Shown in pieces: positions 46,501 through 59,900 of a stretch of DNA of 64,000 bases. The notes beneath the pieces were generated by a model. That model was not told the origin of the DNA, made no database searches, and saw nothing but the letters and a program-made list of their open reading frames with translations. Position 1 is the stretch's first letter. Each line of letters opens with the position of its first letter. Where the stretch lies: the NCBI RefSeq assembly GCF_014898055.3, contig NW_023605305.1, forward strand, positions 114,486,734 to 114,550,733, read 5' to 3'. This stretch comes from Talpa occidentalis (taxonomy: Eukaryota; Chordata; Mammalia; Eulipotyphla; Talpidae). Both the position numbers and the translations under genes were made by a program.

Positions 46501-49500
46501 TGGGCCAAGAAGCCAGAACTACAGGAGAGAGAAAGAGAAGATTGAGAGGGGAGAGAGAGAAGAGAGGACAGAGAGGGACCCCGGAGATCAGGGGGGCTCA
46601 GTTGCTGCCCCCCTGCCTGCTGGCCTGCCTGTGAGTCCAGTCTGCTGATTCAGCATTGAAGGGACGTTAGAGATACCAAAGACTCAAAATTTTCTTTCCA
46701 TCTGCCCAAGTCAACAGTGAACCTGCCCAGTCTGGGATGGGCAAGATCAAGAATAGGCAAGTGTTATTTTGCCTAGTAGTTATTTCGGCAACTATTTTAT
46801 TTTATTTCACAACCCGTAAGTTTCACTGTTATCTAAGCAGAGGTCAGCAGACTTTTTGTTATAAAGGGCCAAATAGTAAATTTTGTAGGCTCTGTGGGCC
46901 GTATTCTTTCTCTCAGCTCTTCTTGTTGGGCAAAAGCACCCCTAGGTACTGTATCCCAATAAAACTTGATGTATAAAATCAGGTGGCTTGCAGGCCGTAG
47001 TTTGCTGGCTGCTGATCTAAGCAGTGATAGAAGAAACTGCCGCCCATATCTTCTAAAACCGAAGTTACTGGTTTTGGTAGATGATATCCTCCAACTTTTA
47101 ACTTCTTTATAACTAATAATCCCACATAGTAAGGCACATCACTCAGCTACTTTGATGGATGTTCCTTAAACAGTTTATATTAAATGGTATAGGATGTCAC
47201 ATTGCTAAAGTCTGGTTCTTTGGGCGCTTTATGGGGAATTCAGTCTGTATAGGCTGAGATATGTCTTTAATTATATCTATATTTTTCATACTTTTGGCCC
47301 TACTGTATAACAGAAATATGAGCCTTGACCATCTATCTGCATTGACTACGTTCAGAATAATTTTCTTTAAAAAAAAAGATATTAAATTTATTTATGCATA
47401 CAAGAACTAGGGTGTAGGCCAGAGGCGTTGGGGTGGGGGGAGGTGAAAGGATTCACCAGAGACAAAGTGGGGAACGGAACAGGCAGATCTACTGAAATAC
47501 ACTGCTGAGAGGAGCAGTGGGCTCAGTGGGTGAGACAGAAGAGGTCTGTTATGCCTTGTGGGTCAGCTCCTGGCTGGGTTCAAACTCAGGCAGCAGTGGC
47601 TGGCAATAGCCCTGCATTCAGAATAGTTTTCAAAGGAGAGCCTTGCCCTTGATGAACAGTATTCTTTCGACTCACCACTGAGCAGATGTAGTATGGCCTT
47701 TTATTCAAACATGTAATCTTGTAAGGGTTCTTAATTTTCTCAAGAGAATGTTACTTTACTGTCAGCTTAAAAAGACAGTGAAAATACATGGTTCACTTTT
47801 AATTGGCAACCTGGATTGCACTTGTCATTTCAAACGCGCTGCCTCCCAGGATCTTTCACAGTTTAGCTGAAATCATGATTGCCTGGAGGATGTAACTCAT
47901 TTGTTTCTCTAGTTGCTCCTAACTGGGCTAATCCAGATGAGCAAAAGCTGTCAGTATATCTAGACTTAATGGTATTGGCTCCCTGTAGGGCAGCATTTCC
48001 TGAAGAGCTTTTTGTTTTCCTGCCATATGTACTGAGGGAGAAAGAGCAAGAAACGGCCCCCAAAAACCCACTGATATTTCTCTAGAAAGGATGTGGTGGA
48101 GGACATGTTAGTTGCCCCCACATTTTCTGCTTTATGAAATCTTTGGAGAAATTTCATTATGATCTTGGTAATAATTCAGCAGTAATAAAGCAGTAGTAAT
48201 TATGCTCCCTTTAAGCACTCAGTTTGTTTTTCTTACGGACACTGTGATTTATCTGGCTGATCATATCTATTCATTACACTATCCTGCTGTATCTATCTGG
48301 TTCCTTATAACAGAAAACCAAATCTACTCTAACTAGTTTAATGAAGAAAATGATAGATTGTAGAGTAGTAGCGCATTCATAGAATTTCTCAGAAAGCAGT
48401 ACATCAACTTAAATATGACATTTTCTATTTCATGTCAACCATTAGAAAACTAAAAATGTTTTAAAAACTTAGATTTATGGTCCCCACCCCACCCATAGAA
48501 AGTTTCTAGATCTCTATGGAATCGTGTGCTTGGTGTGTATTTTCATAACAGCCACGAGACCTGGGCCGATAGTTCAACTGTTCACCATTGCTTTTCCTTT
48601 CATTTATATCTCCTTATGTTTTGTTTCGTCATCCTATATTTTTTAATCTTTATAAGCCACTTAACCTCTTTTGAAACAAGGCCTAAGTTCAAAAAGTCAG
48701 TAAATACAAAGGACACCATCAGGAAAGTGAACAGCTATCTCAAGAATGGGAGATGATTTTTGTAAATCACGTATCTGATAAGGGGCTCTGTCTAGAATAG
48801 ATGAAGAACTGTTACAACTTAATAATGAAAAAGCAAAGAACGCTGGAGAAGGCGAAAGATACTGAAAAGTGCCACCTTCCTTGCCTCCCAGTGATGGTCT
48901 GGGCCTTGTGTTTCAGCTCCCGTTATTTTCATTGGAAAATGAACCTGTGTGTGATTCTGCTCATCCTCGTTTTCATGGTGCCTTTTTACATCGGCTATTT
49001 CATCGTGAGCAACATCCAGCTCTGTGAGTATTTTATCCTCCATGTCGGTGCATGGGTGGAGAGGCGTATTCGCAGAGATGGAGATGATTGGGAGCTTCCT
49101 GTCTCCATTATTTTCAGTAGCTGCCGGGGGGCAAGGAACACCCTAGAGATGAGCATGAAGTAGATGTGGAATGGATGGTTAGGCTGCTTGTCCGGCCCTG
49201 GCTTTATTTCTGTGTCTGCTCTAATGTCTCCCTGAACTCAACCCACATCGTAATCTCAGCCAGATTATAGTTTATTTACAGTATGGTAAGGATGCTGTTT
49301 CTGAAATTGTATTGTTCCATCACTCGATTCCCAAACGAGCAAGCCAGCCAAATGGTAATTATCGTGATACCCGGCCTGTAAGTAAAGCAAGCTCTTGACA
49401 CACGCCCTGAGCTGATTGCGCTCTTCTCTCCTTCCTTAGTGCGGAAACAGCGGCTGCTGTTTTCCCTGTCTCTTGTGGCTGACCTTTATGTATTTCTTCT

Positions 49501-50934
49501 GGAAACTAGGAGATCCATTTCCCATTCTCAGCCCTAAACATGGTAAGTATATGTGTAGTAAGGAGGAAAGGACTGTTTATAATTTTCTGGTTTTGAAAAA
49601 AATTGTTCCTTTAAACTTCTGATTGTGGGAAATGTAGTAAGTGATTTCTCTGAAAAAAAAAGTCTGGTTTTGAAACAAATTTTCTCTTCATCATCATAGG
49701 AGATGTCAAATGCCAGTGTTGGAACAGACTTCCATCATTTTATTTCTTTTTAATATTTTATTTTATATAATTCTTACATCACTTTTCATCTTTGCACAAT
49801 GTATGCATTTTCATTATGGTTATAGTCCCCATACAATTGCACCCCCCCCCCCTTATTTTGACTCTAGTCCTTCCTCTCCCCGCCCCGATCTCCGCTCCCC
49901 CCCCCCCCCGCCCCCGACCTCTCCCCACCGTAGTGTCAGAATTCTGTCATTGTAAAACAAGAGTTTTGGTCTTAGGTTAGTGAATAAACTCTGAGTGTGA
50001 GGGCTAGAGGAAGGTGTCTGTAGGTTAAATTTCCTGGTGTTATGTGCAGACTTGTGGGGAGCTACTTGTAGGTGCAGCTAGACATGAGGTACCCGTAACT
50101 TTTATCAGATTCCCAAAGGGTTCTCTGACCCAAAAGGTAAATGTCCTCTAGTCAAGTGATAATAGAGATTGTCTTTATCAAGGGCATATATTTTGGGGAA
50201 GAGTAGTAAATAAAGAAAAATTTTCTAGGAATCAGTATCTCTTCTCACACAAAAAGTTTAAGTACAAAAATAGGTCATGGACAGAACCCTAAATTCTGTG
50301 CTGAAAATAATAACCAAAAATCCCTCAGCTAATAAGTTCTTCTATTTCAGAAATAAATACATGAATCTATCTATAATAGACTATAAATCGATCTATAATT
50401 GCACTATAATAGTTACTTATACTTTTCCAGCAAGTTTACTTCCCAATTATTTTTGCCAAAGCTTTTGCTAAAAGTATGTTGCCTTGCTGGAGTTCACACT
50501 TCCTTGGATAAATGAAGTGTTATTTATAGTTATTGTTGTTATTTTACTATTAGCATCACCCAATAATACAGACAATTCTGGAAGCATATGGGCTAGGGAG
50601 AAAATTAGTAAACTTTCATGTATTATAGAAAATCTACATCTATGGAATTATATGTTGACATATTTAATGTACTATGGAGTACATGCTATATATCACTATA
50701 TATAAAAATTTGGCTAGTGTGAGCCAATCATCTTGGTGATGTCAGTGGTGTTGCCTTTTGCCCTTGAAAGCTGGATACCGGCAGCAATTGTGCCAAGACT
50801 GCCTGCCTGTGTCTACACAGGCATCTCTTTTAACACCCCTGTCCCTCTCAGAGGCAGCTTCTCCTGCCCATGTGTGTCTGTGCGAGCATCTTCTCTTCCT
50901 TTCTTTTTTTAATACAATAACCTGCCCTTTTGGA

Positions 50935-50965
<31 letters not shown>

Positions 50966-53900
50966 CAAGCCAGCCGGTGCTGATATGTGTGGTTTTCCAG
51001 GGATCCTGTCCATAGAGCAGCTCATCAGCCGGGTCGGCGTGATCGGGGTGACCCTCATGGCTCTTCTTTCTGGCTTTGGTGCCGTCAACTGCCCGTACAC
51101 GTACATGTCCTACTTCCTCAGGTACAGACAACTGTGACTCTTCCTTTTCTCCCATTGCTTCTTAAATGCATGTCATGTCACACCACCCTCGTGAATTGTT
51201 AAATATGAACCTCTTCTCAGCCTCTTGGATAAGATCAAGTGTAGAGTCTGTTCTTACCAGCTTTATAGTTAAGTGTGAAATCCATGACACGGCCTTTTTA
51301 TTCTCTCCCTCTTTCCTTATGGGATTTGACTAGAAATATCTATAAGTAAGACTCATCACCTATATTGCTTGCCCCTTTTATTTATTTCTAAAGCGGCAAT
51401 TTAAATCTGGCCCTCTCCACCCACCTCCTCATCCCCACTTTTTAAAAGCACGTTTCTAATGGGTAGTGCGTGAACTAATCCCAACTAAGTTGGGATTAGT
51501 AAATCAGTTCCTCCCAAAAGAAGACAATGCCAAATTATAGGTATATGTACACGTGCCCCCTAAATGTCACTGGACCAAAGCGAGAAAGGCTGTAAGAGAG
51601 CTAGCTAACCCTCCACGGCCTTGAGAGCCCAGAAGTATCAGCTATAAAAAAAAATCACAGCAAAAGCATTTTTCTTACGATAGTCATTATTCTCTAGAAA
51701 AAGACCCTTCAGTTATAGGGTAGCCGTTGAGGTTTATTATGCTTTATGTGACCCCAACACATTGCTAATAGTTTACACATATTACAGGAATGTGACTGAC
51801 ACAGACATTCTAGCCCTGGAACGGCGACTGCTCCAAACCATTGACATGATCATCAGCAAAAAGAAAAGGTAAGAGATCAGCGCATTAAAAAACTTGTACT
51901 GTTAAAATCTCTCAAGAAAATCTATGATTGGTGCTGTCAGGGAATTTCATCTTACCCATTTTTATTACAAGTTAAGGTACCATCAAAGACTTAGTGTCTA
52001 GTGTGAAAGAAAAGTTTCAAATTCAGGTTTATTTCCTCACTTTAGATAAATTCTCTTGGTGTAAATTGTTAGACTAGCTTTTGTATTTGAAGGTCTTCTA
52101 CACTGGATGTTTTCAAATCTGTTCTGCATTTTTACAAACTTGTTCATGCCTCGCTTTGATCTATTCAACTTGCTTTGCTCCAACTACTTTTAAAATTCCT
52201 TCAAATCTTCAAGCCCTTGTTGTTTTTATTACTTAAAAAGTACTAGTAAATATGTTTTCAAAGTGACATTTCTAGAATCTATCACAGTGGATGAAAGCGT
52301 AGACTTCTGAATTTGCATCCTGGTCTCCATCTTGCAGTGTGGCCTCCAGCTGGGTGCTTTATCCCTTGTGCCTCATCTGTAAAATGGAAATGGAATAATG
52401 AATTGCAAAGTACAGCTCTTAGGATAGTGAACCATACACAGCTAAGGAAACTATTGAGCTTATTAATAATCCCAGCAGGACAGTCATTATTTTAATGCTT
52501 TGCCTTCATTTATCCTTTCATATTTTTCACTGATAAATTCTAGAAAGACTCCTTATGCCAGGCACTGTGCTAGATGCTGGAGGTGGAATGATGAGCAAGA
52601 TAATCAGTCCCTACCTTCATGAAGCTTACTAATCTCCTGCCTTCATTAACATCGCTATTACATAAAATGTAAATGTAACACAGAGGTCTTAACTTGTATG
52701 AGGTGATTTTGTATTTCATGTTTCTTTCTTTGACACTTTAGTAAGAAGTCTTAAAGACAAGATCACAAGACAGTAGATTGATAGAGGCCCAAATTCACCA
52801 GCTAAATATTTGTCACCCTTTCTATACAGATTTGTTAGGTTATTAGAAGTATATATACGTGTATACACTTATTTACTTTTATGTTTTGTTTACATTAATT
52901 ATATACAGTTTACCTTACATAAATGAATATGAATGCAGATTTTTAAAATACAACAATATGAGCAACATGACTTAATATTGAAAGATACTTATATAGGAAC
53001 AGTACTATTTTGATTCCCAAGATTATTCTCTTTTACTACATTTCTTAACTCATATGAGGACATGAATGTAGCCATGACTCATGTCAAGTGTAGATGTGAA
53101 CTTTTAAGCCATTTCATTACTAGTCCTGCTCGTCCTTGTCTCGTCAGGATCTGGGGCGGCTTGTCGTCCCACAGTGGGTCTTACCCAAGTGACTCTCAGA
53201 AGATCCCACCTCTCAACCTGACCGAGTTATCCCGTCCTTTGTGGACACCAACCTGGGGCTTTAGGATTGCTCTCTACCAAAATATAGAGCAGCTGTTCTC
53301 ACAAACACTCGCACTTGTGAAGTAGCAGGGACTAGATAACCATCTTTAGATTTAACAGCAGAGGGCTGTAGTGCAATGACATGCGATAAAAAGCATCCAT
53401 TATGTGCAAACGAGTTAATGGCTGGCAACGGGGGCAGGAAAGAGGCACACTGGCTTTTCACTTGGAACACTGCAAGCACATGAGGTCTGTAGTATTTGGA
53501 ACGCACTGGTCAGAAACCTAGTTCGGGTAATACGAGTTTGCTGGTTTAGTGATCAAAGCCTTTCAGCTTTCAGGTTGAGAGAATGAAGAGACCTGTTATT
53601 TTGTTTGGTTTGTTGAATTAGATATAAAAAACTTTTGTCATGGTGATCTATGATGTAGTTGAAATATAGTGTCTGTTCACAAACATTATTTAGTACAATT
53701 TTGAAATTGTGGTTTTGTGACAGTTCAAAAATACAGCTTTGCACCTATACCGTGGTACAATGAAAAGAACTTGCTCTAGGCCGTCACTTTACTATAAACT
53801 TACTAAGCTAGCTTCAGCAATACTCGACTGTCATTTCCTCATTTTTAAAATGAAGGGTTGACTACAGGGTCTGTAAGAGCCCTTACAACCCACAGATTCT

Positions 53901-56900
53901 GAGTTTATGATTTTCACACAACTTGTACCATGACTTTTTTTTTAAAAAAAAAAAAAAAACCAGCGTGATATGACGTGTAAAAGTTAAATGCGAGCTATTA
54001 CTGTGAGGAAACTAGCTGAACCCCCATCCCTGGGCTGGGTTTTCTCTTGGCTCCCTTTTGAAAATGTGAAGAGATAGAGGGGAAAATAGATTCACTGGTT
54101 ATATTTCCACATTAGCCACGACGGCTCTCACATTAGATTAGCAAGTGTATTGGCCTCTGACTGAGTACACTGCCTGAACTGTGTGTAGGTTGGACATTTA
54201 ACTTGAATAACAGTAAAAGCTGTAGTGACTTGAGGTATCAGGTGTAGAACTCAGGATGACAAAACATTCAGAAATTTAGGGGTGATCCCTATAAACAAAG
54301 GAACCACAGAGAGGGTAACCCCTTACATCTGACTCTAAAATTTGTCACAATTCATGGCTGACCACTAACCTACCCAGGCTCAGGCTCAGAAGATTACTAG
54401 AGAGTTAGGCTGAAAGGGGGGCAACCGGAAACTGAAAAACTGAGCAGACATAAGTTACTGCACCCTGTAAATATAACAGAGCTCACAGTTTGAGCCCGGG
54501 TGAGTTAACTGCCCACTATAACAACAACAACAACAACAACAAAAACGTCACAAGACCAAAGAAGATTCCAAAGTTACTGCAACATAATATCTACAGTGCC
54601 AAGCTTTCAACCAAAAATTGTTGGATCTACAAAGAAACAGGATCGTGAGATTCATGTGCAAGATAAAAGCAATCAATAGACATTTAACGCCAGGTAGTCC
54701 CAGATAACATTTAGCAAACAGGCCTGAAAGCAGCATTATAAATAATAAGGGCAAAGAAATGAAGGAAAGCATGATTTAATAAATAAGAAATACCAAAAAA
54801 AAAAAAAAAAAAAAACCCCGGAAACTATATTGAAGAAAAAAAAAGCAAAAGAAAATTTGAAACTACAGTACCTGAAATAAAAAATTTGCTAAGTAGGCCT
54901 AGCAGAATTGAAATGGCAAAAGTAAGAATCTGTGATCTTAAAGACAGAGCAATAGAAATTATTCAATTTGAAAAATAGAGATAAAAGATTGAAGAAAAAT
55001 GAATAAAATCTCAGAATGAGACAATATCAAACAGTCTAACACACTTGTAGTTGGAGTTCTAGAAGGAAGGGGCACAAATATATTAGAAGAAATAATGGAC
55101 CAGCACTCTCCAATTTAGCAGAAAACATGAATTTACAGATATAAGAAACTTTGGGACTCCCAAAGAAGATAAACGCAAAATACACTTAGGTTCATAGAGT
55201 GAAAGGGCTAAAAGACAAAGTCTTAAGAGCAGCACACCACTCCCCAAAAATGAAATACTTAGGTGTAAGTCTAACAAAATGTGTCCAGCATTTACATGCT
55301 AAAAACTACCAAATGCTATGAAAGAACTCAAGGAAGCTCTAAATGGAGAGATATACCATGTTCACAGAGTGTAAGATGACAATTCTCTGCACGATGGTAT
55401 ACAATGTAATTCATTTCTAAATCCCAGCACTTTTTTTTGGTAAATATACACAAAATTATTCTAAGATTTATGTGGAAAGGCAAAACAATCTTGAAAAAGA
55501 ATAAAATGAAAAAAATTAGTCTGATTTCAAAACTTATTATCCAGCTGCAGTAGTCAGGTTTATGTGTCAAATAGATTAGAGGAACAGAACAGAGAACTCA
55601 GAATAGACTGACAAATACGCCCCAGCCATTTTTTACAAAGGTGCACAGCAATTCAGTGGAGGGAAGCTAGCCTTTTCAACAAATGATGCCAGAGCAAGGA
55701 ACTTACAAGTTTCAAGTTTGGGGTTGTTTTTTTCTTTTTTCTTTTTGTAACTTTTTTTTATATTGAGGTAACACTGGTTTGCAACAATGTAATTTAGAGA
55801 AATAGGTTCACACCTCTTCAAATGAATGTTAACCACACCATGCCTACCTCCAAAGCACCCTAGTCCTCCACCATAGACCGTTGATACACCACACCTCTTT
55901 TATCCACCTCCACCCCCAGCAGCTTCAATTCTGCAGTCCTATTTCTGGGGTTGTTTTGGTTTATGCTTGCCTGTTCCTTTGTGTTTTCTTTATATGCTAC
56001 ATATGAGTGAAACCACCTGATAGTTGTCTTTCTCCTTCTGACTTATTCCTCTTAGCATAATCCCTTCCAGTTCCATCCATTTTGTTACAAATGACAGTGA
56101 AAAGAAAACTTTTTTTTTCCACATTTTTTAAAAAGATTTATTTATTTATGCATACAAGAACTTGAGTACAGGCCAGAGGTGTGGGGGCTGAGAGGATTCA
56201 CCAGAGACAGAATGGGGAACAGAACAGGCAGACTGACCAAAATATACTGCTGAGGGGAGCAGCGGGTGTGACAGGAGAGGTTTGCTGTGCCATGTGGGTA
56301 GCTCCCTGGCCGGGGATGGAACTTGTGCTGCAGTGGCTGCAGATAGCTTCATAGGTTTGCATCTTAACCCTTTGCGCCACCAGGGAGGCCCCTATTTCAC
56401 ATTTCTGGCAGTGATGAAGGTATATTCTACTTGTCAGCATTCTTCCTAATACTTGTTTCTGTCTGTCTTTTTATTGTAGCCATCCTGAGAGGACATGAGT
56501 AGTGTCTCCTTGTTGTTATGACTAATGATGTTTAATGATCTTTTTAGTGCATATCAGTGATCTGTACATCTTCTTTAGAGTAATGTCCGTTCAAACCCTT
56601 TGCTCATTTTAAAATTGGTTACTTATCTTTTTGTTATTTAATTGCAAGAGATCTTTTTTATCTATCCTGGATACAGGTCTCTTATCTGGAAAAGTATCTT
56701 AAGATATATGACTTGCAATATTTCCCCTAGTCTATGGATTACCACTTCCCTTTCAAAATAATGTTATTTGTAGCCCCAAAGTTTTAAATTTGAAGCTAGT
56801 TCAATAAAGCTGCTTTTACTTTTGCAACTTGAACTTTTAGGATTTATTATTTATTTATTTTTATATTCCCCATACAATTGCAACCCCCTTATTTTGACCC

Positions 56901-59900
56901 CAATCCCTCCCCTCCCCGCTCCCCACCCTCCATAGAATGTCTCTGGTTCATAGTTTTTTGTTGATTTTGATTTTCACTTTCTTATAGTTATTCATTTTCC
57001 TGGTCCCTTATTTAAGTTTTCTAGATTCCTGCTATGAGTGAGACCATCTGGTATTTTTCTAAAAGAAAACTTCTATTCACACAAAGGCCTGTAAACTAAA
57101 GCTTATGGCAGTGGTATTCAAAGTAACAGAAAATGGAAAGGCTCTAGATGTCCTTTGATGGATGAAGGGGAAACAAACTGTGGCAAATCCATACGCAGAA
57201 CACTGCTCAGTAACTAGAAGGATGGCGGTAGCTAGATGCAGCAGCCTGGATGAGTCACCAGAAAATTATGCTGAGTAAAAATACCCAATCTTCACAGAGG
57301 TTACAGACTAGATAATTCTATGTAACATTTTGAAATGACCAAATGGAAATGGAAGCAGACATTGCTGCCAGGTGTTAGGGGGGTAGAAGCGGGAGGCTGG
57401 CTGACTATACCGCAACTGAGGAAATGTTCTGTGACTTGTCAGTCCCCAGCTGCGCAGCCGTGCTCCACACCTCCCAGGTGTTTCCATCGGGGGAAACCAA
57501 GTAAAGGGCGTGTAGGGTCTCTGTATTTTTTGGTTACAACCACTTGTGAATCTACCATGACTCAAAGAGAAAAAATGTTTAATTGGGAAGGAAGGTAGTT
57601 GTGACTTCCTGCCAGAGCTGGTGGGGGCTGAGAAGGTAGGAGAGTCTTCAGCCTCCTCACTTGCAAACCGCTCCCCAGCCCTCGACCAAGTATGTGTGTC
57701 TCCAGATTGTAGGTTTTTAAAATGCATTCAGGGGGCCTCCCTGGTGGCACAGGGGTTAATACGCTGCACTATGAAGCTATCCACAGCTGCTGCAGCACGA
57801 GTTAGATCCCCTGCCAGGGAGCAACCCACATGGCACAGCAGACTCCTCCTGTCTCCCCGCTGCTCCCCTCAGCAGTGTGTTTCAGTACATCTGCCTGTTC
57901 TCCCCATTCTGTCTGTGGTGAATCCTCTCACCCCCTGCATCTCTGGCCTGCACTCCAGCTCTTCTATGCATAAATAAATAAATCTTTTTTTTTTTTAAAA
58001 GACTTTCAGTTAACAATGAATAGATAGTTTCTTATTCTAGACTCACTATAAAAAGAGACAATAGTGATAATGATCTTGGTAGTGATGGTGGATGATAGAA
58101 CAGTTCAAAGTGAAAGTCGGCTGTCTCTGCAGTACCTCATTGTTTTTATTCCTTTTTGTCACATCTCTGGAAGTTTGATATTATTACCTTTTTTTTAAAT
58201 TTTTTTATTTTTTTAATTTTTTTTAAATGATCTATTTTGAGATTTTTTTTTTAAGATTTATTTATTTATTTATACAAGCACTGGGTACAGTCAGAAGCTC
58301 AGGAGGGTGAGAGAATTCACCAGAGCCAGAGTGGGGAACAGAACAGGCAGACTGAAATACACTGCTGAGGGGTGCAGCAGGTGCAGCAGGAGAGGTCTGT
58401 CGCACCATGCGGGACCCTCGCCAGCAGCCGGGGATTGAACCAGCGCTGCAGAGGCTGTGGGCAGCTTCGCAGCCCAGCACTCAACCGCTGCGCCAGCAGG
58501 GGAGGCCCTATTATTATCTTTTTTAAAAATACTTGTCCTTCACCTGTAACTTATTTGATAATTGCAAGATTGGTTACATAACAAAAGTGAAAGTGAGTTG
58601 TTTCAAATAAGGCCTCGCTGGTCTGTGTGCAGCAAACTTGCACTCCTTCTAGCACTTGAACCCCTGCCTATTTTGGGGTCACAACGTGGCTCTGTCACCT
58701 TTACAGTTCACCCAATCTCACCCCACAGCCAGTCGTGGTGTTTGCTATATGGTAGAGATTGTGTGCCCCTCCTCACTGCCTCTTCTCTGATCCAGCACAG
58801 TAAGCTGAAGTGAGCTTTTGAGTGGGATAAAACTGCTTCCTTCTTTGTATACTTGTCCCAACTTTCCAGCTGTGAGAAAAGGAAAACTGGGGGTTCCGAG
58901 TCTCACGAAATCAGGGTCTTGGTTGGCAGTGCCATCTTCCTACCAAGGCGCAGTTATGGTGAGCAGAAGAGAGCTAAAACTGGGGCTGCAGTCCTTTCCC
59001 TCAGCGCCCAGGCAGGCCATTTTGAGGAGGAAACACTTAGGTCGATGTGGCCAGCACGTCTGACACTCTACTGTTAATACCGTTTTAGCCGATGACTTAA
59101 AGAATCGAGCCCCCAGGCTGGGGGGCTCCTAGGACACCTGGAGTGAGGACCTTCTGTCCTCCCAGACCACATGACTGGGATCCCCATCCAGAAAAGATTT
59201 TTCTCACACACAAAAAAGTTATCCTCCCAAAAGGGCAACTTCTTCATTTTCCAGAGATTTGCTTGTAGCTAATATTTTTGAATTAACCAGACCAAAATAA
59301 TCCTTATGTAACAGAGGCAAATTTTGGAGTGGCGTGGGTGTCCTGCTGCCTTTCACACAGACGCACCCCAGTGGCTGTGCCTTCCTCTGTTGAGGGCCCT
59401 CCTGATTTCTCTTCCGCCGCTAGGGACACAGGAGTGTGTGTATTTGTGTGCTGGCTTTCGTTTGGACGTATTTTTCAAAGGAGTTGTCTAAATACTAGAG
59501 GTGGGTTGTTGGATCCTGAGGTGAGATTTGCTTAATTTGGGGAAAACAGCTGATCTGCCTTCAAAGTGTTTTGCACGTGACTTCCACCATCAGTGAAGAG
59601 GCGCCCTTGCTCCTCGCCCTCCTGTGATTGGTAGTGTCATTTTTTTTTAGGTCAGTAGTTCTCACAGGTGTGCAGTGCTGTTGAGACAGCCTTGGTCAGG
59701 GAAACCATGAGGCAGTGGGATGTGTCGCCCCACGTCCTACGGGAACACATGGACTCAGTCATGGACTCAGCTGTGTCTAAACAGGGTGGCCCCCCATAAG
59801 GTGCCACACTAGACAAACTGTTAGATCCTGGCTCATAGATCTTGCCATTTCCTGGAGGGCCGAGAGCCTGGTGTGTGCCATTGGAATGTAACCCATCTTC

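Noticed and set aside
49440..49542. Explaining the exon 5 frame change by a different splice site
   Set aside because: The two correct frames meet in the middle of the exon, each with eight or more family-matching residues, so no choice of exon end can restore both.
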